DNA of 59,030 nt from an uncultured Anaerotruncus sp. (GTDB lineage Bacteria > Bacillota > Clostridia > Oscillospirales > Ruminococcaceae), in NCBI GenBank assembly GCA_944385965.1, contig CALWZG010000033.1, forward strand, positions 1 through 59,030, given 5' to 3'. The position numbers were made by a program, and so were the translations under genes. This document shows, in pieces, positions 52,110-59,030 of the stretch. The number at the start of each line of letters is the position of its first letter. Position 1 is the stretch's first letter. The notes beneath the pieces are model-generated. The model was not told the DNA's origin, did not search any database, and saw only the letters and a program-made list of their open reading frames with translations.

Positions 52110-52783
52110 TTTCTGCGTCCCCCTATTTTATACCCGATCCCACGTACTGTCTCTATATAATTCCCCGCTTCTCCCAGCTTTTGACGCAGGGTACGGATAT
52201 GTACATCCACCGTTCGGCTTTCCCCGTCAAATGAATAGCCCCAGATTCGGTCCAGCAGCTGAGGGCGGGTAAATACGGTTCCCTGCTCTGACAGCAGCAG
52301 ACACAGCAGTTCAAACTCTTTCAAGGTCAGGGAAACTTCTTTCCCATCCACAGTCACCTCATGGCTGGTTGTGGAAACCCACAAATTGCCAAGCTCATAC
52401 TCAGCGGCAGCGGATTGTTCGGCTGTACGCCGCAGTAAAGCCCTGATTCTGGAAAGCAGTTCCATCATGCGGAAAGGCTTTGGAATATAGTCATCTGCCC
52501 CACTGTCCAACCCCCGTACAATATCATATTCGCTTCCTCTGGCTGTAAGCATAATGATGGGCAGGGATTTGGTCTCGGGGGCGGAACGCAGCTTCTGGAG
52601 AATCTGGAATCCGTCCTCTCCCGGAAGCATCACATCCAGCAGCAGCAGGGATGGAATCTCCTGCTTCACAGCCTCCCAAAAAACAGCTGGGTCGGCAAAG
52701 CCTTTTGCGTCCATTCCCTGTCCATTTAATGTGTAAATAATCAGTTCCCGAATACTGTCATCATCTTCCAATAGATAAATCAA
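52106..52783 (-). CDS. phoP: Phosphate-type response regulator, OmpR/PhoB family
   Basis: A 225-residue regulator. The receiver has acidic pocket EDDD (6-9), phospho-acceptor D50 (LLLLDVMLPGEDG), the T in IIMLTAR and the K in YIPKPF. The C-terminal winged helix (about 130-225; SRTVDVHIRTLRQKLGE) binds DNA. TTG start behind GGAGAGGTGA. Candidate target sites lie upstream of phoU. Confidence 0.92.
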   Translation of the reverse strand: MIYLLEDDDSIRELIIYTLNGQGMDAKGFADPAVFWEAVKQEIPSLLLLDVMLPGEDGFQILQKLRSAPETKSLPIIMLTARGSEYDIVRGLDSGADDYIPKPFRMMELLSRIRALLRRTAEQSAAAEYELGNLWVSTTSHEVTVDGKEVSLTLKEFELLCLLLSEQGTVFTRPQLLDRIWGYSFDGESRTVDVHIRTLRQKLGEAGNYIETVRGIGYKIGGRRK

Positions 52784-52829
52784 TCTATCGTCACCTCTCC
52801 TTTAGCAATTCAGCAGACCTGCCTTTATT

Positions 52830-53495
52830 CTAACATAAAACTTCTGAATGTCCACTGGTTTTATGAACACCTGTCACAGAATACAAAACCCATTGGGCCA
52901 AATTTACCGCATGATCCCCGATGCGCTCAAAATATTTATCCACCATCAGCAGATCCAGGGCTTCCCTGGCGTCAGGATGTCCGTTCTGGATCAATTGAAC
53001 CAACTCCTCTTTCACCTTCTCGAACAGCTTGTCCACCTCGTCATCCTGAAAAATCACCTGATTGGCCAGCTCAACATCGTCTCTCACAAAAGCGTCCACG
53101 CTTTCGGTAACCATCCTTACCACCATCCTGGCCAAATCACCAATGCTGGAACGATTGGGGAAGGAGGTAGATGCCAAATAAGGCACCAGCTCCGCTATAT
53201 CCGCCGCCTGATCCCCAATGCGCTCCATATCTGAAATCATCCGCAGGGCCGCGGAAATGGCCCGCAAATCCCGGGCTACCGGCTGCTCCTGACAAAGCAG
53301 CCGCAGGCACCAGGCTTCTATTCCCCGCTCCATCTGGTCGGTTTGACGCTCTAAGTCAAACACCTTATTTACCGAAATATGATTGGGCTCTAACAGCGCC
53401 TTGGCGCAAAGAGCAATGGCCTCCTCACATAAACTTCCCATTTTAATCAATTCCACATACAGCTGTTCCAGCTTCTGGTCTAACCTGCTCCTCAT
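52830..53495 (-). CDS. phoU: Phosphate signalling protein PhoU
   Basis: A 221-residue protein with two PhoU three-helix repeats; the metal-binding E/D-x3-D signatures ERIGDQAADIAEL and ERIGDHAVNLAQW are intact. It links Pst transport to PhoR. The ATG at 53495, behind GAGG, gives the usual length; the extension to 53621 would run through the promoter. No pst genes are in the window. Confidence 0.92.
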   Translation of the reverse strand: MRSRLDQKLEQLYVELIKMGSLCEEAIALCAKALLEPNHISVNKVFDLERQTDQMERGIEAWCLRLLCQEQPVARDLRAISAALRMISDMERIGDQAADIAELVPYLASTSFPNRSSIGDLARMVVRMVTESVDAFVRDDVELANQVIFQDDEVDKLFEKVKEELVQLIQNGHPDAREALDLLMVDKYFERIGDHAVNLAQWVLYSVTGVHKTSGHSEVLC

Positions 53496-53553
53496 CTCAA
53501 ACCTCTTATAAAAATCTTTTACACGTTCCCATAATATCTGGTCATAGTATCTT

Positions 53554-53608
53554 AGTATAAAGTTTTCGTGTAAAATGGAAAATCTTTTGAATGTTAAATC
53601 TATGTAAA
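53554..53608 (-). promoter_or_regulatory. phoU promoter with phased Pho-box repeats
   Basis: On the minus strand TTTCCA (53576-53581), a 16-base spacer and TATACT (53554-53559). Pho-box-like TTTACA (53603-53608) and TTAACA (53592-53597) are spaced by exactly 5 bases, an 11-base period. A third TTTACA (53569-53574) falls close to the same phase. Confidence 0.6.
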
Positions 53609-53707
53609 GACACAATCCCATAAAGGTTTAAGGCAGAGGTCTATCCTCCGCCCCCGAAAGGACCCGCTCCCTCCGAGGGCGGCTATTGGTTTCATAACTC
53701 TCTCCTT

Positions 53708-55852
53708 TTACCCCACACCCAGGCTTCGTCCAACAGCGGCTACCAAACCGCATAAAACAAAACCTAGCACTGTTGGCAGAAAAACAGCCCCCAATGTCCA
53801 TTTCCAGCTGCCGGTTTCTTTACGGATGGTCAGGCAGGTTGTGGAACATGGCCAATGAAATAACCCAAACAGCATAACACACAGAGCGGTTACCCAATTC
53901 CAGCCATGGCTGGTTAAAAGGGCTCTCAGCTGTTCCAGATTTTCCAGCTCCACCAGATTTCCTGTGGACAGATAACACATAAGAATCAAGGGGACTACAA
54001 TTTCATTGGCGGGAAACCCCAACAGAAAGGCCATCAAAATGACCCCATCCATACCCACCAGACGTCCCAAAGGGTCTAAAAACTGGGTACACCACAGGAG
54101 AAGGCTTTGTCCTCCCGCCTGAACATTGGCCAAAACCCAAATTACCAGCCCCGCCGGAGCGGCCACCATGGCCGCTCTGCCTAACACAAAGAGGGTACGG
54201 TCAAAGACCGAGCGGACAATAATTTGACCCACCTGAGGAGTGCGATAAGGAGGCAGCTCCAAGGTAAAAGCGGAAGGAATCCCTTTCAGTACCGTTTTGG
54301 ACAGCAGCGCTGAACACAGGAAGGTAAGCCCTAATCCCAGCAGAATCAAAGCGGTCAGCATCAGGGCTGCCCAAAGGGTGGAAAATGTCCCCGTCCAGCT
54401 TCCCAGAAAAAACATGGTAATCATGGAGATAAGCATGGGCAGCCGCCCATTGCAGGGGACAAAGCTGTTGGTCAGAATGGCGATGAGCCGTTCTCTGGGG
54501 GAATCAATGATTCTGGCGCCTGTAACGGCGGCAGCATTGCAGCCAAACCCCATGGCGATGGTCAGCGCCTGCTTTCCGCAGGTTCCACACTTTTTAAAGC
54601 AATGGTCCAGATTGAACGCTACCCGAGGCAGATAGCCAATATCCTCCAGCAACGTAAACAGAGGAAAAAAAATCGCCATTGGGGGAAGCATCACCGAAAC
54701 CACCCATCCCAATACCTTGAGAATCCCATCCACCAGAAGCCCTCTCAGCCATACTGGCGCATGAAGCGCTATCAGCGCTTCAGAAGCTTCCCATTGTAAC
54801 CCCTCAAACAAACTGGACAGCCACTGGGATGGAATGTTGGCTCCTGTAATGGTAATCCAAAAAATCAGCGCCAGCAGGGCAATCATCACCAAGCCGCCTG
54901 CCCATCGGCTGGTCAGCCACTGGTCCCACCTTCTGTCCTTTTGTACACCGATGGCACTCCCGCCCTGCACACTCTCCCCACAAACTTCCTCTGCCCGCAA
55001 AACCGCTGAGGCGGACACAAGGTCCCCTATCTTTTCCTGGGAAATTTCTTCCCTCTCCAACTCAGCTTTTATTGTACCCAGTTTTTCCAATACCCCTGGC
55101 TGGCCCAGCAGGAAAACTCCTTTTTCCCGCTGAAGGGATTCCACCAGAAGCTGGTCCCCACAAAGCAGCTTCATGGCCAGCCAACGGGCGGGAAGCCCTG
55201 TGAAGCCCTCTGCCTGAGTTAAGTAAGGGATAAGTTCCTCCAGTCTTTCCTCCACGGCCTTGGGATAGCGCAGCGGGATATTTCCAGAGGGCTGCTGGCA
55301 AACCCGCTCCACCTGGTCCATCAGCTGTTCCAGTCCCTTTCCCTTTCGGGCACTTACCAACACCACAGGAACCCCCAGCTCCTGCTCCAACAGTTCAGCC
55401 TGAATCCGAATCCCCTTTTTCTCCGCTTCATCCATCAAATTGACGCAGATTACAACCCGGCTGGTCAGCTCCATCCCTTGCAGCGCCAGAATCAGGTTCC
55501 GTTCCAAACAGGTGGCATCACACACCACCACCAAAGCGTCCGGTTCCCCAAAGCAGATGAAATCCCGTGCTACCGCTTCCTCCGCCGAATGGGCCAAAAG
55601 AGAGTATGTACCTGGAAGATCCACCAGAAGATACCCTATCCCATGATGCCGGCAGCGTCCCTGGGCGTTGGTGACCGTTTTGCCCGCCCAGTTTCCTGTA
55701 TGCTGCCTCATTTTGGTCAAAGCGTTAAACACGCTGCTTTTACCTACATTGGGATTTCCCGCTAAGGCGATTACCCGTTCCCCAGGGCGCCTTTGGATTC
55801 CTGGCCCCTGGTCCAAAGCCTTTTTCCCGGTGGAGGCACTGGTCAATCCCAT
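53708..55852 (-). CDS. feoB: Ferrous iron transporter FeoB
   Basis: A 714-residue Fe(II) transporter. The N-terminal G-protein domain has GNPNVGKSS (G1, 32-40), DLPGTYSL (G3) and NLMDEAEKKG (G4), followed by a helical guanine-dissociation-inhibitor-like domain. The membrane part has two Gate motifs, with TIAMGFGCNAAAVTGARI and the C in FVPCNGRLPM. An ATG overlap of 10 bases with feoA indicates coupling. Confidence 0.95.
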   Translation of the reverse strand: MGLTSASTGKKALDQGPGIQRRPGERVIALAGNPNVGKSSVFNALTKMRQHTGNWAGKTVTNAQGRCRHHGIGYLLVDLPGTYSLLAHSAEEAVARDFICFGEPDALVVVCDATCLERNLILALQGMELTSRVVICVNLMDEAEKKGIRIQAELLEQELGVPVVLVSARKGKGLEQLMDQVERVCQQPSGNIPLRYPKAVEERLEELIPYLTQAEGFTGLPARWLAMKLLCGDQLLVESLQREKGVFLLGQPGVLEKLGTIKAELEREEISQEKIGDLVSASAVLRAEEVCGESVQGGSAIGVQKDRRWDQWLTSRWAGGLVMIALLALIFWITITGANIPSQWLSSLFEGLQWEASEALIALHAPVWLRGLLVDGILKVLGWVVSVMLPPMAIFFPLFTLLEDIGYLPRVAFNLDHCFKKCGTCGKQALTIAMGFGCNAAAVTGARIIDSPRERLIAILTNSFVPCNGRLPMLISMITMFFLGSWTGTFSTLWAALMLTALILLGLGLTFLCSALLSKTVLKGIPSAFTLELPPYRTPQVGQIIVRSVFDRTLFVLGRAAMVAAPAGLVIWVLANVQAGGQSLLLWCTQFLDPLGRLVGMDGVILMAFLLGFPANEIVVPLILMCYLSTGNLVELENLEQLRALLTSHGWNWVTALCVMLFGLFHWPCSTTCLTIRKETGSWKWTLGAVFLPTVLGFVLCGLVAAVGRSLGVG

Positions 55853-56103
55853 GACCGCACCTCCTGGACCGGTTCCACAATTACATTGGCCGCGTCTTTT
55901 TCTCTCAGCGCGATAACCGACCCTCGAATCTCATAAGCGGTTGGGTCGCCCCACGGCCCCCGGTGAAGGCTTTGGATTTTGGTGCCCTCAATAACCCCCA
56001 AGTCCCTGAGCCGACGCCGAATGGCCCCTTGTGCCAGCAGATGCTGTACCCGCACCGTTTCCCCTAACATCACTTGGCTTAATCGCCAAAATTCTTTTTC
56101 CAT
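55843..56103 (-). CDS. feoA: Ferrous iron transport accessory protein FeoA
   Basis: An 86-residue SH3-like protein; RRRLRDLGVIEGTKIQSLHR and the AYEIRGSVIALREKDA segment are standard FeoA. It is needed for FeoB activity in other bacteria. Starts after a GC hairpin. Confidence 0.92.
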   Translation of the reverse strand: MEKEFWRLSQVMLGETVRVQHLLAQGAIRRRLRDLGVIEGTKIQSLHRGPWGDPTAYEIRGSVIALREKDAANVIVEPVQEVRSWD

Positions 56104-56130
56104 AAAACCCGCCCCACTTTTTTGGATTGA

Positions 56131-56150
56131 GGGGAACAGCGGGGTTCCCC
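56131..56150. other. GC-rich hairpin upstream of feoA
   Basis: GGGGAAC / GTTCCCC, a 7-bp stem with a 6-base loop between the TIGR03915 gene and feoA. No U-run on the minus strand, so it is probably a weak terminator or leader structure. Confidence 0.4.
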
Positions 56151-56159
56151 TTTTACATC

Positions 56160-56969
56160 CTATTCATCGGTGAATGAAAGGTGCGCGGGGGTTTTTAAGG
56201 ATGGTGTCTCTCCCTTCCCTTTGAGGCAGGGCTGTTCCAGCTCCAGCACCTGTTTCCAAAACCGTTTCGGCATATGGGTCATGCGGCATTTGGGATTCAG
56301 CCGCCCTTGAATTCCGGTGGCGGTGTAATAGCCTTTCCACAGGCTTTGTATCCAAGCCTCCTGGGAAGTAACCGGCGGCAGTTCCAGCTCTGACAGATGA
56401 TAAATCTCCATTTGATAGGGATGATAAAAAAGGGCCATTTCATGGGGCTGGTCATGAATCAGAAAGGTTTCTTCCGGGAACCTGTCGGAAAAATGATGGG
56501 CGATTCTCGGAAGCACAATGGTTTTTGGATGAATCACCGCCACCAAAATCCCATTATACTCAGAAAACCGGAGAAATTCCTCCATAAAATGGGTTTCATT
56601 ACCCACCGAGCGGCTCAGACGGTAGGCGGCCATTACATCCTCATCCCCCAGCATGGAGGTCACCTTTGCCCCATACTGGTAGGCTTTGCGGATAAACCGG
56701 TAAAGCACCATAGCCCGTTGCGGCACGCAGGAAAAATAAATGTCCTCCGCCCATCTTCTTATCTGGCCGGAAATTTTATTCAAAGAACGCCAGACCCTTT
56801 GAGCATGCTCCTCCACCGTTTCCACCTGATGCACAGGATAGAAACTGGGTTCCCCCCATTCCAGAATTTCCTGGGGAATTTCCCTGCGGGTATAACTGTC
56901 AAACACACAGCAAAGCATCCCCCAAAAGCTTCCGTCACAGGCATAGGCTAGATTTGTCCGGTCAAGCAT
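56160..56969 (-). CDS. TIGR03915-type DNA-metabolism protein
   Basis: A 269-residue protein matching the radical-SAM-linked putative DNA metabolism family: YACDGSFWGMLCCVFDSY at the N-terminus and a C-terminal DUF4130-like block with LWKGYYTATGIQGRLNPKC and MPKRFWKQVLELE. No catalytic motif is established. Its start overlaps the radical SAM gene by 22 bases. In other genomes the pair is linked to uracil-DNA-glycosylase-like genes. Confidence 0.88.
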   Translation of the reverse strand: MLDRTNLAYACDGSFWGMLCCVFDSYTRREIPQEILEWGEPSFYPVHQVETVEEHAQRVWRSLNKISGQIRRWAEDIYFSCVPQRAMVLYRFIRKAYQYGAKVTSMLGDEDVMAAYRLSRSVGNETHFMEEFLRFSEYNGILVAVIHPKTIVLPRIAHHFSDRFPEETFLIHDQPHEMALFYHPYQMEIYHLSELELPPVTSQEAWIQSLWKGYYTATGIQGRLNPKCRMTHMPKRFWKQVLELEQPCLKGKGETPSLKTPAHLSFTDE

Positions 56970-58255
56970 TGCATTGTATCCTCCTGATTGGGTTGTCTCT
57001 CAAACAGCGAAAGCTGTTCTGGGGCATCCTGGGGAAGCCTTGCCAATTCCAGGTCTTTTTGAGAAATCAACCCTCTCAAAACCCCTTCGGGTGTAGCTTT
57101 TACCCCTTCCATAAGCTTTCCCTGACAGAGCAGGAAAAATCTGGCCCGCTTCAGTACCACCCCCAACCGTTTCAATGCGGCGAAATCCAGCTGGCCGCTT
57201 CTTCTGGCAGCCAGGATTCTTTTGGCACTCTTCACGCCGATGCCCGGCACCCGCAGCAGCAGCTCATAAGGGGCGGTGTTCACCTCAATGGGAAACTGCT
57301 CCATATGGTTGATGGCCCAATTGGCTTTAGGGTCCACCAATGGATGAAAGCTTTGATGGGTTTCGTCCAGCAGTTCCCCCGCCTCAAACCCATAAAAGCG
57401 AAGCAGCCAGTCTGCCTGATACAAACGATGTTCCCTCAACAGAGGTGGTTTGGTATCCAGAGACGGCAGCAAGCTGTCCTCCTGTACCGGCATATAGGCG
57501 GAAAAGAATACCCTTTTCAGCCCATACTTTCGATAAAGCCCCTGGGTCAGCCGTAAAATTTGATAATCGGTGTCTGGGGTAGCTCCTATAATCATTTGTG
57601 TGCTTTGGCCAGCCGGAACAAATCGAGGCGCTCCTGTGTATTTCACCAGCTCCCTCCCCTGCTGGATACCCCGGCTGATAAAATCCATGGGCTTGAGAAT
57701 GGATTCTTTGGTCTTGTTAGGGGCCAGCAGGGTCAAACTCTTTTGGCTGGGTAACTCAATATTCACGCTCATACGGTCTGCCAGCAGTCCCAGTCTTTCA
57801 ATCAGCTCCTGGTCCGCTCCCGGAATAGCTTTTACATGAATGTAGCCTCCAAACCGGTATTCCCCTCGCAGCAGCTCCAAAGTCTCCAGCATTTGCTCAC
57901 AGGTATAATTGGGGGAACGCTGGATTCCCGAAGAAAGAAACAATCCCTCAATATAATTGCGCCGATAGAATTGGATGGTCAAGTCCGCCAGTTCCCTGGG
58001 AGTAAACGCGGTACGGGGGGTATCATTGGTGACACGGTTGACACAGTATTTGCAGTTATAAATACAACGGTTGGTCATCAGCACCTTTAAAAGTGATATG
58101 CACCGCCCATCCGCCGCAAAGCTATGGCACAATCCCGCTTTCACACAATTGCCAATTCCACCTTTTTGTCCCCCTCTGTCCACACCGCTGGAGGTGCAAG
58201 CCGCATCATATTTCGCCGCATCGGATAAAATTTCTAATTTCTGCATCAAATCCAT
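56948..58255 (-). CDS. TIGR03916-type DNA modification/repair radical SAM protein
   Basis: A 435-residue enzyme. Radical SAM cluster motif C-x3-C-x2-C in TNRCIYNCKYCVNR (about 62-75); earlier cysteines in AACTSSG and GNCVKAGLC. A C-terminal helix-hairpin-helix (LLLRVPGIGVKSAKRILAAR) suggests DNA binding. Predicted to act on damaged or modified bases; unproven. AGGTGGGG before the ATG. Confidence 0.9.
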   Translation of the reverse strand: MDLMQKLEILSDAAKYDAACTSSGVDRGGQKGGIGNCVKAGLCHSFAADGRCISLLKVLMTNRCIYNCKYCVNRVTNDTPRTAFTPRELADLTIQFYRRNYIEGLFLSSGIQRSPNYTCEQMLETLELLRGEYRFGGYIHVKAIPGADQELIERLGLLADRMSVNIELPSQKSLTLLAPNKTKESILKPMDFISRGIQQGRELVKYTGAPRFVPAGQSTQMIIGATPDTDYQILRLTQGLYRKYGLKRVFFSAYMPVQEDSLLPSLDTKPPLLREHRLYQADWLLRFYGFEAGELLDETHQSFHPLVDPKANWAINHMEQFPIEVNTAPYELLLRVPGIGVKSAKRILAARRSGQLDFAALKRLGVVLKRARFFLLCQGKLMEGVKATPEGVLRGLISQKDLELARLPQDAPEQLSLFERQPNQEDTMQCLTGQI

Positions 58256-58293
58256 AGGACCATCCCCACCTGTTTAAACATTTGTTCTTTTTT

Positions 58294-58322
58294 ATTTTAC
58301 CACAACAACTTTTTGTTTTCAA
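58294..58322 (-). promoter_or_regulatory. Promoter of the radical SAM DNA-repair operon
   Basis: TTGAAA (58317-58322), a 17-base spacer ending in TGG and TAAAAT (58294-58299), minus strand. Confidence 0.65.
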
Positions 58323-58433
58323 TATTTATTTAAAGCTTCTAATTTGTTGTTTTTTGGAAGGTTATCCCATATTTTTGCTTTTTCTATTTGAGAAAAGCTT
58401 TTGGAGCAATTTAATAAAATTAGATCTGAACTC

Positions 58434-58462
58434 TTGACGAAATGGATTTCATATAGTATGAT
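58434..58462 (+). promoter_or_regulatory. Promoter of tRNA-Leu
   Basis: TTGACG (58434-58439), a 17-base spacer and TATGAT (58457-58462). Confidence 0.75.
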
Positions 58463-58506
58463 AGAGAACAGGATATTTTTACATCCTGATTGCCAATAGA
58501 ATATTG

Positions 58507-58593
58507 GCCGCTGTGGTGGAATCGGCAGACACACAAGACTTAAAATCTTGGGATGGCAACATCGTACGGGTTCAAGTCCCGTCAGCGGCACCA
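58507..58593 (+). tRNA. tRNA-Leu (anticodon TAA), CCA encoded
   Basis: Acceptor stem GCCGCTG / CAGCGGC, discriminator A, encoded CCA at 58591-58593. The anticodon stem CAAGA / TCTTG holds the loop CTTAAAA, with anticodon TAA at 58541-58543. A long variable arm (GGATGGCAACATC) marks a class II tRNA. T-arm GGGTTCAAGTCCC. Confidence 0.96.
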
Positions 58594-58600
58594 GAAAAAA

Positions 58601-58627
58601 GACCAGTCTTACGACTGGTCCTTTTCC
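58601..58627 (+). terminator. Terminator after tRNA-Leu
   Basis: Stem GACCAGTC / GACTGGTC with a 4-base loop, then CTTTTCCT. Confidence 0.85.
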
Positions 58628-58788
58628 TAGCGCAAACCTTCTTACAGGATAAGGCGGCCACAGCGACAGGACTTCCGCCGCGCTAATGTTCCGCTCACAT
58701 GTAGTAGGAATCTACGGTTTTTCACACACGCCCCCTCCTTGATACAGAGGCAGCATTTTGGGGACTATGATTTCTCCCACATACTGTG

Positions 58789-59030
58789 TCAACCTAGAGA
58801 CAGCTGTTGGAAGGTCTCCCGCAGCATGGAACAAGAGGCGTCCATACTTTCCAGTTCCTTGCTGGTCAGGGATAACTCCAAGCAGCTCCGAATCCCTTCC
58901 CCACCCACAACACAAGGCGCTCCAGCGTATACATCCTTTTGTCCATAGGCCCCTTGCAGCAGAGAGGAGACGGTCAGAATACTGTTCTCATGCCCCAGAA
59001 TCGCCCTGGTCACACGGGCCAGGGACATTC
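58789..59030 (-). CDS. ldh: L-lactate dehydrogenase, C-terminal fragment (cut by window edge)
   Basis: The last 80 residues of an L-LDH: ARVTRAILGHENSILTVSS, then YGQKDVYAGAPCVVGGEGI and SLTSKELESMDASCSMLRET match the LDH/MDH C-terminal domain. The NAD-binding half lies beyond the window. It reduces pyruvate to lactate in fermentation. No clear terminator is seen in the 58628-58788 gap. Confidence 0.88.
   Translation of the reverse strand, partial: MSLARVTRAILGHENSILTVSSLLQGAYGQKDVYAGAPCVVGGEGIRSCLELSLTSKELESMDASCSMLRETFQQLSLG

Noticed and set aside
53650..53684. GC-rich imperfect hairpin after feoB
   Set aside because: The stem is interrupted and no U-run follows on the minus strand, so I do not call it a terminator.
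58712..58948. Two overlapping short open frames near the ldh stop
   Set aside because: Both overlap the ldh coding end in other frames and lack starts with ribosome sites.

Overview
The window reads as chromosomal DNA of an anaerobic, Gram-positive-type gut clostridium, most likely Oscillospiraceae or a close relative. This placement is inferred from gene content. The signs are strong GGAGG-type ribosome binding sites with frequent TTG/GTG starts, two T-box leaders, rho-independent terminators at most operon ends, and clostridial families (DUF5685, DUF3842, DUF4358, DHHW/MBOAT pairs, the TIGR03915/TIGR03916 pair). No insertion sequence, prophage, CRISPR array or rRNA operon is visible. One tRNA-Leu(UAA) lies near the right end, and the right edge cuts through an L-lactate dehydrogenase gene.

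Left part (0.4-12 kb): a plus-strand run of DUF5685 protein, a Cys-tailed J-domain protein, two membrane or exported proteins and a SUKH-like protein; a minus-strand AI-2E-family transporter; a split chromate-type transporter with nth; pheST behind a phenylalanine T-box; and an orphan MoeA-like protein. From 12 to 21 kb, mostly minus strand: an intact MBOAT/DHHW O-acyltransferase pair with a DUF4358 lipoprotein, a polar amino-acid ABC transporter, and a HAD / radical SAM / birA / DUF3842 operon. From 21 to 25 kb, plus strand: azlCD and an ECF sigma / anti-sigma operon with two membrane proteins.

Middle (25-42.6 kb): one long minus-strand operon malQ-comEC-holA-toprim (RNase M5-like)-MBOAT-DHHW. 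Three of its products have lost hallmark catalytic residues: ComEC lacks the metallo-beta-lactamase motif, the MBOAT lacks both histidines, and the DHHW protein lacks HHW. Then come uraA (plus), sdaAB-sdaAA, a DUF1858-trmK-nif3-DUF362-ispE operon, and a glycosyltransferase plus flippase-like pair.

Right part (42.8-59 kb): a leucine-type T-box drives a LeuA-like protein that has lost its metal-binding HxH, followed by an 832-residue fusion of a sugar-isomerase-type TIM barrel to an acyl-CoA synthetase. This unit is the best candidate here for an undescribed pathway. Then follow a chemoreceptor gene whose leader holds a micro-ORF inside a long inverted repeat, a DsbA-like protein, phoU-phoP-phoR with phased Pho boxes, feoAB, the radical SAM/TIGR03915 DNA-metabolism pair, tRNA-Leu and the ldh fragment.
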